In this document: one piece after another, positions 14,701 to 26,700 of the stretch
Position numbering within the stretch: position 1 is the first letter of the stretch
How the letters are laid out: the number at the start of each line of letters is the position of its first letter
The notes under the pieces: model-generated
What the model was told of the DNA's origin: nothing
Databases searched by the model: none
Seen by the model: only the letters and a program-made list of their open reading frames with translations
Translations under genes and position numbers: made by a program
Assembly (NCBI GenBank): GCA_013076295.1
Contig: RQOL01000828.1
Span: forward strand, 992,001 to 1,056,000
Reading direction: 5' to 3'
Length of the DNA stretch: 64,000 bases
Source of the DNA: Sanderia malayensis
Lineage: Eukaryota; Cnidaria; Scyphozoa; Semaeostomeae; Pelagiidae

Positions 14701-17700
14701 GCAACGGAACAGATTAGCTATTGATTAATTGCAGTTTTTTAACATGGTATAAAATAAAAGTAGAGACTCAATTAGACTGGTAAATTAGTCGAAATAAAAA
14801 GGCTGAGCTAGTTGTCTTCATAAAGACCTGAGCTTAACATACAACACAGAGACACAGGAATCAAGGTGTCCATCATAGGGAGATTCCAGTGCATTGATAG
14901 AGTGTTTCAGAATATCATGCAAGCTGTAAATATTCTCTATTGCAAATGGCAAAACATCTCGAGTCAGAAAAGCTCAAATATCCCTGATAGGAATCGACGT
15001 AGATTTCAACGCTGTGGTTTTTAATGTACTGTGTCTCGGTTATCTCTGGACGCGAGGTGTATATTAAAGAGCCATCCTAACTCGAATCACTGACAATCAT
15101 AGCTAAACAGATCACCGGGTTACAAGGTATAATAATTATGATGTAAATCAAAGGATTATATGACGACTGGCATAAATTAATATACAGTTAAACTTCGATA
15201 GGTCGAGCTCCCAAGGGCAAGAAAACTTGTTCCACTTATGGAGGTTTCGATTTATCGAGGTGCACATACCGGAAATCCTCGAATAAGCCCCCGGGCGCTT
15301 ATTTGCAAAAACAAAATTTTAGCCTGATTATTGTTCAATATTAAGCAAACTAAAAGCTATACGATGCAGCCAATCAATAATATTATTGATTTAAACTTGC
15401 TGCTACTTGCAATACATTCACTAAACAATTTCAATGTCTGGAAACTCTGGCTCAATATCATTGTAAATGATTATTAGGGTGGGGGCTTATTCCAGGGGAG
15501 GGCTTATTCGGGGGTGGGAGCTTATTCGAGAATTTACGGTATAAAGCATACAGAACCAAGGGAAGTACAAAAATGATCGAGACCGGGGGAGTTCGACTTA
15601 AGCGGTAGTCGACTGTAACTATACATGAGCATTGTATGGTTCATATATACCATGTCAAAACAGATTCTCTGTACGGAACGAAAATCCTCTTTTTCGATCC
15701 AGTTTGCTGCTCAGATAGCAATGATATAACCTTGCCAAGAGTGTGAAGTGATTTGTTGATGCAGCTTCCTTCCTGTAATCAACAACAGGCCAGGAAAATA
15801 AACAAATAATTAAAACTGAAGTAATAACAAGAATACTGACAAAAGTGACACTTCTCAAATGGGGACAACTTCCAACGTGATAGCGATTTGATTCAAAGAC
15901 TCGTTAAAATTAATTCCAGGGACAACTTCACAACAGGACAATAGAGCATGTCGCATAGATGTGTCAGTTGCGCCAAACCTCTACTGTAACTACCCGTGTA
16001 TCATCAATAGAAAACATTAAGATACTAACAGGTCAGCACGGATCTACAGAACTCCCCTTCATCAATCACAGTGAAGATGGAATATTTGAAATTACCTTCA
16101 GACGGTTATTTGCTTGTTCTTGATTCTGTTCATTGTTTATGTAGCTTGCCTTTTCACTGCCAGCTAGGTCGATGAGATTGACTTTACTGCTACGACAGAG
16201 CTGAGTGTCCGAGCCTTCAAATATGTCATCCTGCAAGAAGATCATGGGAAAACCGCACAATGAAAATGACCAAAGATGACATTGAACATTGTATTGTATC
16301 AATGTTGCTAAGCTTCTATACGTATTGCCGATACAACTAATAACAGCTGTAAGAACTGTCTCATTCTATGAAAATGAAACCATGTGATACTCACAAAACT
16401 AAAACTTCAATTGATTCAAATCAATGAAATTGCAAATTCCACAGAACTGTGAAATAAATACCTGAGTTTGCCTTAAGTTGATTGTGAAAACAGAATGCGA
16501 CCGGCTGCTTTTGTCGTTCATTCCTGTTGCTGCGGTGGCGCGATTTTGATTTCCAACAGCCAACCATGTCTGGAAAGAAAAATCAACAGCGAAATTAATG
16601 AGAGGGCATGATGGAAACGTTGAGTAATTGTATTGCGCGCGACTATGTATACAGTAAACAACCGCGTAAAAGAACCTGTGAATTCTGCATCCATTCTATT
16701 GTTCAATAGCCTATTGTCTCTTCTATTGTTTTGGGAAGGGTTTTCAGACTGGAAGGTTCTTAATTCACTGGTTTTATATGCGTGCTTTTACTGTATATGA
16801 AATAGCACGACCCGAAACTAAAGCTGCAGGCTTTAAGAGAAAACCATAAAGCAACGTCTGCAATTAATTTTTAAAATACGATTGAATACCTAAGAACGAA
16901 CCTCTATATCACTATAGCATTTGACAGTAAACCTAAAAGAAACAAACAAGAATGCTTAGACATCAGCCAAAGAAGCCTTCATTTTGAAATTGAGTATGTT
17001 AGCAAACCTGAATGACAGAAGTGGATGACAAAAATTACAAAGTAACGAGAGATTATTGCAGATAGCATACATTGAAAGGTCCTGAACATATGGGCCATGC
17101 TCCGGGTGTTCTCTGACTCGAAGCTGAAAACAACGAAATCAGTTCGGTTAATAATCAATGATTGAGTCAAATGTCAAATGTCAAGTGTTTTTGAGAAAAC
17201 AGTATCTTGTTTGAGAAAAAAGTATCTTGTTTGAGAAAACAGTATCTTGTTTGAGAAAACATTATCTTGTTTGAGAAAAGAGTATCTTTTATTCAACGAA
17301 CCTGTTTTTTATTTTCATTTCCATAGGAAAGTAGATCCCGGATTCTTTCATTATAAATCTCGAAAAAGCTTATCTCCACAGCAAATTTGACCTGACATTA
17401 AAAAATATTCAATACCGTATTTCCTCGATTAGAAGCCCCCCTCGAATAAACGTCCCCTTATGCTACTAATTTTTGAAATAAACGCCCCCCTTCGATTAAA
17501 CGCCCCCCACAAAACTATTTTGTTGGTGTAGTGTATTGTTGCTTGATAAAGGCAAAGCACAACTAAACCAATTTCTTTTTTTCTGGACCCAATGACGATC
17601 TTGTACTTTCTAATAAACGCTCCCCTCAAATAATGGCACCCCCCTCAAAAAGTGCTGAGATTAATAAACGCCCTGGGGCGTTTAATCGAGGAAATAGGGT

Positions 17701-19865
17701 AAGTATGTGACAACAACAAAAGAATCCAACACTGATGCTGTTCTAATACCATCAATTACGACCAAGCATCTCATATGGTCACCAAAACCTCTCTACTGCA
17801 AGGCATTAGTTAAATATAATCAAACAAGTAATGATGAATTTAAATAATATTTACATTGCAAGTCTCATTAATTTTCTCAAATAATTCTTCGCAGAATCTT
17901 GGAATGATGCCCACATCTGAATCATGATATCCCATCATGCTGTAGATGTAACATAATTATGTTTAATGATCTGAGGCATGAAAATTACAGCACAGCAGAG
18001 GATATCCGTAAACTATCAAAAATTGCAACTCACAAGTGAAATGATAAGACATTAATTTTATTATCATATGTTACTAGGTGTTATTATCACAAATTCAATG
18101 TGCATTACCTGTAAGATTTTCCAGAGCCAGTCTGCATAAAAAAAATCATAACATTGTCACATCACCATTTTATGTAATTTTGAATGTGCAGAAGTGGTAA
18201 TAAATAGTGCATTCATCAAACGTTTTCATGAAAAGTTTTATTACCGTAAACATTTTAAAAGCCACCCTCTAAAGCATTGAAAATAACACAGGCAACCCTT
18301 GAGCTTAATAGATTAAGCTCAGGGGTGGCCTTAATAGATTTTTATAGTATTGTATTTCTCTTATCCCATCTTATCTTATCTTCTCTTATGAGTTGGTCTA
18401 TCAATGCTGGATGGTCCCTCATATTCAGAAGGCCACCAGGGATCAACTGTATTATACTGTGAATTCTTTTTAAGCCCCCTGGGGGCATACTGTTTCCATC
18501 ACTTTGATGGGGGTTTACAAAACAGAAGAGGGGGGTGATTGAGAGGGGGCTAAAATGATAACTGATGGCATACTAATGTTGATAAATCAAGCATTACCTG
18601 ACCATATGCAAATAGGCATGTGTTACATCCTTGTAGAACTCCATCAAGCAAAGGCTGTGCTGATGATCTGTAAACACTTCCTTGGTCACAATGAGTTGGG
18701 TCTTTGGCATCAAATGACCAGTAGGACATATCAAATGTGAATTGGTGAGAGTGGCCATTGCTTTCCGTTATACATGTTGAGGTATCATACATCTCAACAA
18801 CACAGTAAACATCAGGGTTATCCTTCTCTCTGAAACACGAAACAAGCACATACTGATACAGAACGTCCTAGCTCGAAACCAGTAAACCTTTATTCAGCCA
18901 GTCTGCAGAGCATGGCAGAGTCAAAACAGGATCCCAAAAACTCCATGGTGGCTTTTTTGGCATATGTCTGAGTGGCATACCTCCCATAAGGTGGACATGG
19001 AATCCAACATAACAGAAGGTTCTTTATCAGAAAACGGGCTATGGATTCCAAGATTAATACATTACCTTTCTGAAAATGGTCTCACTCTTACTGCCACATG
19101 AACAGAAAAATCTCCTGGCCCAGTATCAGACTGTTTTCTTAACCTATTCACAGAAAATGGACTTCCATTGTCAATATATTTCTTGGACAATGGTGTTCGA
19201 CTTGGCTTTATTTCAGCAATAGACTTTCCAGGAGAAGTGAGGCTTTTGGTATTTGACTCAACTATTCCTTCCTCCAAAATGGCTTCCCGCAAGTCTGAGC
19301 CAATTTCCAAACGTTTATGAGGTGACTTACTTGGGAAGTCCACCTCAATGCTTTCCTGTCTATTCTTCTTGCCTTTAAAAAGACTTTTAACATGCTTTTC
19401 ATTTTTCAATGAAACAGGAGATGCCATGCCTATTCGATTCTCACTTTTAGCTGAAGAAGAATTAATTTTGCTTTCAGAAAGCGGTGTGTTGAACATTTTT
19501 TTATCAACATTGTGACGAATAGGAAAAGCATTTCTATCCACCACACTTCCAACTACTCTGGCTTCACTTCTCATATTCTTGCCACAATAGCTTGATGATT
19601 TTTTTAGTATTCGTTGACAAGTTTTCTTGGTTGTCGGTGTCAAAGCTCCTCTTGTGGATGTTGATGGATGGAGTTTATTTCCTGGACTCGGCCTGGCTTT
19701 CATTTTCACCGCCGTTGAAGGAGTAGCATGATGGTCGGAGTTAGTAGGGATTTTTCCAGCAGATATCTGCTTATTTATGAGATTTGCTGCCTTTTTTGCT
19801 GGTGTTGTGCCAGTGGTGAATGGCAGTCCTCTTTTCAATCTTTGTTTTGGTTCTGGAGTGGACAT
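2744..19865 (-). CDS. KIF14: Kinesin family member 14 (mitotic kinesin-3 with FHA domain)
   Basis: Plus-end-directed microtubule motor needed for cytokinesis; in vertebrates it works with PRC1 and citron kinase at the midbody. The start is ATG at 19865; exon 1 (19865-19066) gives a basic, Ser/Pro-rich tail of about 255 residues, then the motor opens [13 protein letters not shown]. Later motor exons: 18829-18598 (CLFAYGQ), 18131-18109 (P-loop TGSGKSY), 17939-17855, 17391-17302, 17123-17071, 16932-16902, 16569-16462 (NDKSSRSHS, switch I), 16230-16096 ([10 protein letters not shown], switch II), 15772-15651, 14653-14554. All of these join in phase. A neck near 12312-12240 and coiled coil follow, then an FHA domain split over about 11092-9375 ([31 protein letters not shown]). 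The helical tail ends in a last exon of about 3208-2744. The long N-terminal tail and the FHA position identify KIF14 rather than KIF1/KIF13. The joint between 14554 and 12312 is out of phase in my model, so a small exon may be missing. Confidence 0.93.
12683..13292. mobile_element. MITE-like repeat with GCGCTTATT-rich ends
   Basis: About 610 bp within a KIF14 intron. The left part reads CTTCGAATAGGCGCCC and the right part carries GGGCGCTTGGGTGCTTATTT in the opposite sense, with further GCGCTTATT words inside. The same motif family recurs across the window. No transposase frame is visible, so I read it as a non-autonomous element, probably of the Tc1/mariner group. Confidence 0.5.
15183..15617. 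mobile_element. Two nested MITEs in a KIF14 intron
   Basis: The outer element runs from TACAGTTAAACTTCGAT to AGTCGACTGTA. A second inverted-repeat element (15267-15541) is inserted in it, bounded by TACCGGAAATCCTCGAATAAG and its approximate inverse ATTCGAGAATTTACGGTA. Both begin and end with TA, as expected for Tc1/mariner-type insertion. The inner element is the inverted relative of the partial copy at 60284-60505. No coding sequence is present. Confidence 0.65.
17191..17290. repeat. 20-bp tandem repeat, five copies
   Basis: Five near-identical copies of TTGAGAAAACAGTATCTTGT lie in the KIF14 intron between the exons at 17391-17302 and 17123-17071. Differences between copies are single bases. 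Confidence 0.9.
17413..17701. mobile_element. TA-flanked MITE, 289 bp
   Basis: The ends TACCGTATTTCCTCGATTAGA and, on the other strand, TACCCTATTTCCTCGATTAAA form inverted repeats of about 20 bp. Inside, C-rich runs (AATAAACGCCCC) are arranged as inverted copies. There is no coding frame and the element lies in a KIF14 intron. TA at both ends and the lack of a gene fit a non-autonomous Tc1/mariner or pogo element. Confidence 0.8.
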
Positions 19866-20734
19866 TTTCAATTTTGTCTCTCTGCCTATATTTCAATTAA
19901 TCCACCTGCCTTTTTTCCACCACATCCAATTAAATTCATATTCAATTAAATTGGCTCCAATTTTCAAAGCAGTTTTCTTTTAATTATTTGCTGATTAACT
20001 AACTTAGCTTAATTTGTAATGAACAGGATAATTTATTAGGCCAAGCCCAGCATTAAATTAAGACAGAGATTAAAAAAAGTTTTACCGCCAAAGACAACAA
20101 GAACGCAACGCAAATGATATGTAACATGCCCTGAAAGCTACTAATATAGTTAAGAACTTTTTTGCATAAGAATATGTACCGCATTTCCTCTAATTAGCAC
20201 CCACCCTCTTTTAACCCCCTCACAAAAATTGTGAAATAAGCGCCCCCTCTATTAACCGCACAGGGCGGTTAATAGAATTCTTACAGATTCACTTTTTGGT
20301 TCAAATAATAACGTAGAAACTCTTTAAAGCTGGAAAAACACTTTCATCGGGTCATGAGCGTTTGGAAAATGCAATGCAGCCAAGATCAGCAGTTAAAGTT
20401 GATCTTGACTGCTTGATATTGAATAACATTCGAATAACGTTTCTTGATTTTAAAATTTCAGGACTGTAAAATAAGCGTCCCCTCTTTTAAGCGCCCCCTC
20501 TAATAAGCGCCCACCCAATTCTGCAACTCACCCAATTCATAATTTCAAGATAAAATAATCTTGACAATACTTCATAAGAATAACGAGCTCAAATTGTCAG
20601 AAAATAATGATATAAGATTAAAAATAAAACTCGCACAGCCATTGTTCTTATACTAACAATTTATTTCATAAATCAGAATTTCATACCTCGTGTTCAAACA
20701 AGTATGTTGTCTTAAGAACGTCCAGGATGCGCAA
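19866..20734. promoter_or_regulatory. URB2-KIF14 interval with probable KIF14 promoter and a MITE relic
   Basis: These 869 bp separate the URB2 stop codon from the KIF14 start codon on the same strand. Close to the KIF14 ATG are CCAAT boxes in either orientation (19926-19930, 19950-19954, 19957-19961) and a TTTGAA word on the minus strand (19963-19968). Such motifs occur in vertebrate G2/M promoters, but the order is not canonical and the DNA is AT-rich, so function is inference only. From about 20177 to 20525 there is a relic of the AATAAGCGCCC MITE family starting TACCGCATTTCCTC; its right terminal repeat is not evident. Confidence 0.4.
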
Positions 20735-23700
20735 CTATGCTTTTCCATGAAATTTGTGATGTTTGGTATACTGCTTGTAAATTTCTTTGAAAAGTTCTTG
20801 TTCTCCCTGTACCAAATGCATGTTCAACATGGAAAATTCATTATCTGTGCACGTATCCATGAGAGAATAGACTCCCGACGCCAAATAGCTCTGCAAAAAT
20901 ACAATTTCGAAAATTTATAAACAATAAACAAAAACTTCTCAACGTACCCATTTATCAAGGATGACTGAGCAATAGACAAACCTGAAATTCTTCAGCGAAT
21001 GAGCTTGTAGTGATTGCCTTTAGATAACATGCGATGAAATAAGGCGCATACTATATGTAGGGAAATAAAAATACGTGATCAGAAAAAAATTGCAATGATC
21101 GCCGAATTAGTTCTCGTGTGTTTTACCATAGTCAATAGAATAAACAAATGTTTTTATTGACTTTTTATTTTTTTATTTATTGACTATGTTTTTACCAACC
21201 TTGAACCAAATGCCACAATGAAGCATTGTCAGCAAAGCTACAAGGAGCCTGGGTTCCAGGTTGGTATTTTACAATAGCTAATTTTGCTTTTCACCCAACC
21301 CAAGATTGGCTGCAGTAAAAATTCGCATATAACAAACATACTTGTAAAAAGTACAGGCTGATTTTTGTAAAATACTTATTTTAGACAAAAAGTGCAAAAA
21401 AATAAATTTAGGTTGCTGAAACAAGCAAACTTTCAACTTATGTAAATTAAAAGTTACAATGATAGCTATGTATGACACAGAGCCGTGTTTTCAAAATTTA
21501 AATAGCCTGATTTGAAAAAATGAATTTCTTACATATAGGTTTTTACTTTATCTGGCCAAATAATACGCTGTTTCTAACGAGGGAAATGTCTGCATTTTGA
21601 ATCAAGTGAATCAAAATGGTGAATTTGACTCGAGCGCTGTTCAAAAATAACATTATGAAGAAAGAGCTACAAGCTACCGTCTTTGAAAAATAGGTTGAGC
21701 AAGCTTAAAATATTTATCCCAAACTCTCCCCGCAGAGGAGAACTTGAAAGATTCAAACATGCTGTGCTGAAAACAATTTTTTGCATGGATTATTAAAAAA
21801 GACTTCAATTGAACTCTTATTCGCGAAGCATTGCTTCAATCAAGTAAAAGATATTCAACGTGCCAGGCGGCAAAACGTAATATCATATGTAAAACAACCA
21901 CGCGGGTGTTTGGTGTAGCTAACAATGAAACTAACGAAATTAACGAGCAACTGAATGATACGATGAGGGATGAATCTGAATACAAAATGATTGCAAGCCA
22001 TGTTAATCCACATCAAGCTAAGAGGAAAGTACAGCTAACATCTTAATACGGCAATTAAAAACAAGAATCCCGATGAGAGCAATATTTTCAAAATGACGAT
22101 CAAAGGTTTATTCCAGCAGCACGATAAAATCCCCATGAATAAAGAAATGTATTAAAAAGTTCTATTGGCTCAATTAACTGTAGGATGTGTAAGATCAATA
22201 CTGTCGGTTACTTATAATTTAAAAACCGTTATTGAAAAATTTTGAATCGAAAAATCCGGTTTATAAGCGAAATATCGACATCGAGTCCGAAATAAAATTT
22301 ATGGGTCGGCAGTAGATGGTTGTGGTAATTTCCCTGTCTATTCCTATGAAATGATACGCATTTCCTTGATTGATCGCCCCCTCAAATAAACGAATTTGAA
22401 TTATCGAGAGATATCGAAAGATGTTAAACGATCTGTTGCAAAGTGCTTAAAGCAAACTGCCTCTTCTCCAAGCAGAGTTTATACAAACAATTAGTGTTCT
22501 TTATCAAAATCAAAAGCAAACTTCTTTGATTCAAATTCCTTGACAATTATGTACTCATATGCGCAATGGCGTAGATAGGAATTTTTATAGAGGGGGCGAG
22601 AAATTCAGATTTTCCGACAAAAAATTAATATAGCATTTTTGTTTCTTCAAAACTATGAATATAAGATAAGGAAATTAGCTAGGACTGAACGTAAACAGAA
22701 GATACACTGTAAACAGAAGAACGTAAACAGAAGATACAATGTAGAGCTAAATTGCCGACAAAACGGCAATTTAGCTCTACAGGGGGGTTTTTCGCCCCCC
22801 CTGACCCCCCTCTATCTACGCCATTGCATATGCGTATGTACACTTTGTACAAAATCTTGGCGACCTTTAGTTTTGTTGCTGCTGCGCCGCCTCGCTTCGC
22901 TCCGCTACGCAGCAGAATATAATCGAGTCCTTCTGGAGAAAAAATCTTGTGAGGATGTTTGGATGTTTGCGTTAATTTGCTTGTACATTCCTGCCGTTAA
23001 TTCGAGGGGGCTCAGCATAGCTAATACAAATTCTGGGTAATTTGGAGACCAACAGTAGACTTTCTGCACAGTCGTAACTCACAACACCTACAACCAATTG
23101 CTATACCCACTGGCGTAGATACAGGAGGCTTGGGACCCACCTGACCCGACAGACAAGCGATCGCCCAAGCCCTTTTGTCGGAAAATTATGGCCATCGCCC
23201 CGCGCTGAATATTTCTACTTACGCCACTGGCTATACCAATGAGAAATTTTCAGTAACGGCTAGACAAACGGCATTATAGTTTGTGACTGGGCCTCGCCTG
23301 GGAAAGGGGAAAATGGATTTCTTCTGCTCTGTGGTTCTCAAGTAACTACATATTAGATGTAAACAGGGTATAGGCGAGTGCTGCTCGGGTGTGTGTTACA
23401 ATAGTGTTTGATGAGGCAGGGTTGAAGATAAAGAATAAATAGCAGGTATGTTCAAATGAATTAATTTAATTTGAAAAGATGAAGGAAGTAGCTACGACTG
23501 GGCTCTGGCTTGGCTGGCAGTGATGGGGGCGTTGCTGTTGGCAACGCTGTTGTAGGCGTCTTTCCATTGGCATAATAGATAAAATAGCAAAAACAAATAA
23601 AGTTCCAACTTAAATTATGGAGACAAAGGAGAGCAAATGATATAAATACGCATGCGTATTGGACTCATGCCCACAATTGGAAAGACTGTCCACACGATTC

Positions 23701-26700
23701 CAGATAAATATTTTTACGTATCTATATTTATCGGTGGCGAGTGTCCAGGCAGATGTCACTGGATATATATGAACAGACCGGCACTGTTGGCGCTCGTCAC
23801 CCCGGTGTACCAACAGAGTTAGTAGTTGAGTACGATCGGTTGATGGTTTTTCGGCGTTTCTGCCGAAAAACTATCCTGAACGGAAAGACGAAAAGTCCCG
23901 GTACGCCGGGGATCTACTTTCTCTTGTAGATCCTCGGTGTACCGGGCCTCATTTAATTTCAACTCAACTTCTACTTCAACTCAACTTCAAGTGGAGCTCG
24001 GTGGAATCGATCCGCGACTCCATGAGTGGCAAGCACAAGTGCCAACCACTTCGCCACAAGAGTGGAACTAACAAAGAAGCTAATACCAAATGGTCCATTT
24101 TGATTCGCACGAAAATTTATATAACCGGTATAAATTTGTTTCGTGCAGTTTTCCCAATGTTTCTAAAACGCATCACTGTTCACTGCAGCAAAGATTACCG
24201 CTACCGCCAGTGATGAATTGATAATAAAACCAGGAGGAGGATGGCTAGAATTGGACAAGCCCACATACACACAAGATTTTTCTCGAAAAGGAATCGATTA
24301 TATTGTGATGCACAGACGCTTCGCTACGCAGCAGCAAAATTAACAATGGAACATAACAATGGAAGATTGAGACTCTTCAAAAGATAAGGCGCTCTTCTAA
24401 ATTGAGTATAAATGAACAAAAATGAGAATTGCTACTGTGGTGATGGTGATAAGACTGATGAAAACATCACGAGCGCATGAATGGCTTATCCAGAATTAGA
24501 ACCGTTTCAAATGGTAATTACGCCAGAATGGAGCACTTATCAAAGCTGGCTGGATCAAGAAAGGATATTCTACGGATTATTCTTTGGGGATGAAAGAGAT
24601 GCAAACTTTCTACATCGCTAATTTTCTGGCTAAACAACTCATTAACAAAACTAGCAATGATTAATTCTAATCTGACGGATATGAAATTTGTAATGATTTA
24701 ACGCTTTCCTCATATTCGCCGTGTCAGCCATCGTATCTTCTAAATCAGGCGTTTTGTAAACATTACTTAGGGTGTACCACACAAAGCTCTCTTCTAACAT
24801 GCACTTTTACAATGTTTACATCCAATTGGGAGCCATGCTCTCAACTTTCAGCCTTCATTCGCAGATTGTAAAACCAAGACATAAGTAAATTAAATCGCAA
24901 CGTAAACAGTAATCAAACTCCTCCGCAACTTGGTAAATTATTAAAACTACGTTGTCCTGTTGCTTGATTTGTTAGTTGATTAAATGCATCGCAGTAGCAT
25001 GGAAGACACATCAGACTCACTGCCTTGAGTTCCTGTTTTTGCTTCCACCTAGCAACCTCTCTCTCTGTCTCAAATCCTACGAACTAGCATTGAGAAGCTT
25101 CGCAATCCCGAGTCCGGCAAATTGCGTGATCATTCGATCTTCGAGTTTCAAGAACTTTGGACTAATCACAAAATCCCGAGTGAATAATTTCCAAATTGAC
25201 CCCCTTATGAAGCTCTTGTTTTTGGTTAAGGGATTCGTGACTTGGAAAAAGTTAAAATCAACTTCGAAAAGACACGTCACAGTCGCATGGTAAAAACAAG
25301 TAAACGGCATAAACCTTAATCCTCAAACAACACGGCCTAAAATGTGTAGTTTTCTAACAAACGATAAAATAAGCAAATGTTCACCTTTGTAACGGCTTGC
25401 TTGTGAGTTGATATCTCGTGGTACAATCTGCAATATGAAACAAATGCCAGTTAAAGTATTATGAACAATGTGAACAAAAGCACATGCCACACCTTACTGA
25501 AACTTTAGAGAAAGCAACTTTACAGTACCAGGTCACTTGTTATTTATTAAGAGGGGTAAAAATGCATGTTGATGGGAGATATGAAGATTCGTAAAAGAAA
25601 GAGATGATAACGATTATATATGATGAGCAAGATAAGCGAAGTAATAGGACAATGACCTTGATAGTTTTTCACATGCTCTGACCATTTTGATTTTGATCTG
25701 CTCTTGGATGGCGACATCAGTTGTAGATCTGCTTGCCTTGTTATAAGTATCATGCAACGATATGAGATCAGAAAGCAATGCTATGTCAAGTTAAGGAATA
25801 TAGATCACGAAGACAGCACGCCAAGTAAATAGATTGATAATAATGATAAAAGCTATGATTTGCATGCAATGAGTGATGATGCCAGTTCAGTACTGGCACC
25901 ATTAGGTACCCGCTCAATTGCAGATTAAATTGCATTGCACGCTTTTCACAAAAAAGTGCTTTATAAGAAAGTGATACTCGACTGGCCAAACAGTTAAGAA
26001 AGTTCAGTACATGTTTTTTGAAACCCGAGAAAGTTGAAAATTTAGATAGCTACTAAACATTTTAAGGACAAATTGCCGTGCAACCACGAAATAACGCATT
26101 TACATTTTCTTTCGTCTTTTTCTTGCGTAATATTTACTTTTTCTATCTCTAATCCTATACCACAATCAATTTTGTCTTTAATAGCGTTCGTACTTATTTT
26201 ACTACACTTAATAACGGATCAGGGCCGAAACATCGTTGGAAATAATCAATAATACCAATGTAGCCATCACTTTAAATACCATTTCATCACGGAACTACTT
26301 GGTTACACACGCAAACTTGTATGCTTCATTGTTTACCCAGCCCTGTTAATGCTGCATTGCACAGAAAGCAGTTGCAATAAGATGCATTCAGCATTTCAAT
26401 ACCCACGTAATCGCATACGTTGCCTATTGATATGGGTTTGAAGAAAGCTGTACTATCGAGCACATCAAATCAGTTAGTTTGGTTAAATCTCAAGCTGAGC
26501 ATAAACAAATCAGCAACGGGCAACTTCTTAACCAAACGCAATGCATTCAATAACTTCATTGTACACGGCATAATATCTGTCGCATTGGTAATTGCTTCAT
26601 TTCTAGTTGGGCTCAATGCGCATTCAAAAACAAGCTGATAAACAACGACAAAATCACAAGCAATGGCCCAGAGTGGTGTGATGTCTACACCGCAAAGATA

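Noticed and set aside
24000..24062. tRNA gene
   Set aside because: The B-box is degenerate and the anticodon region does not form a convincing stem; the linked hairpin body shared with 45.7 kb marks it as a SINE head.
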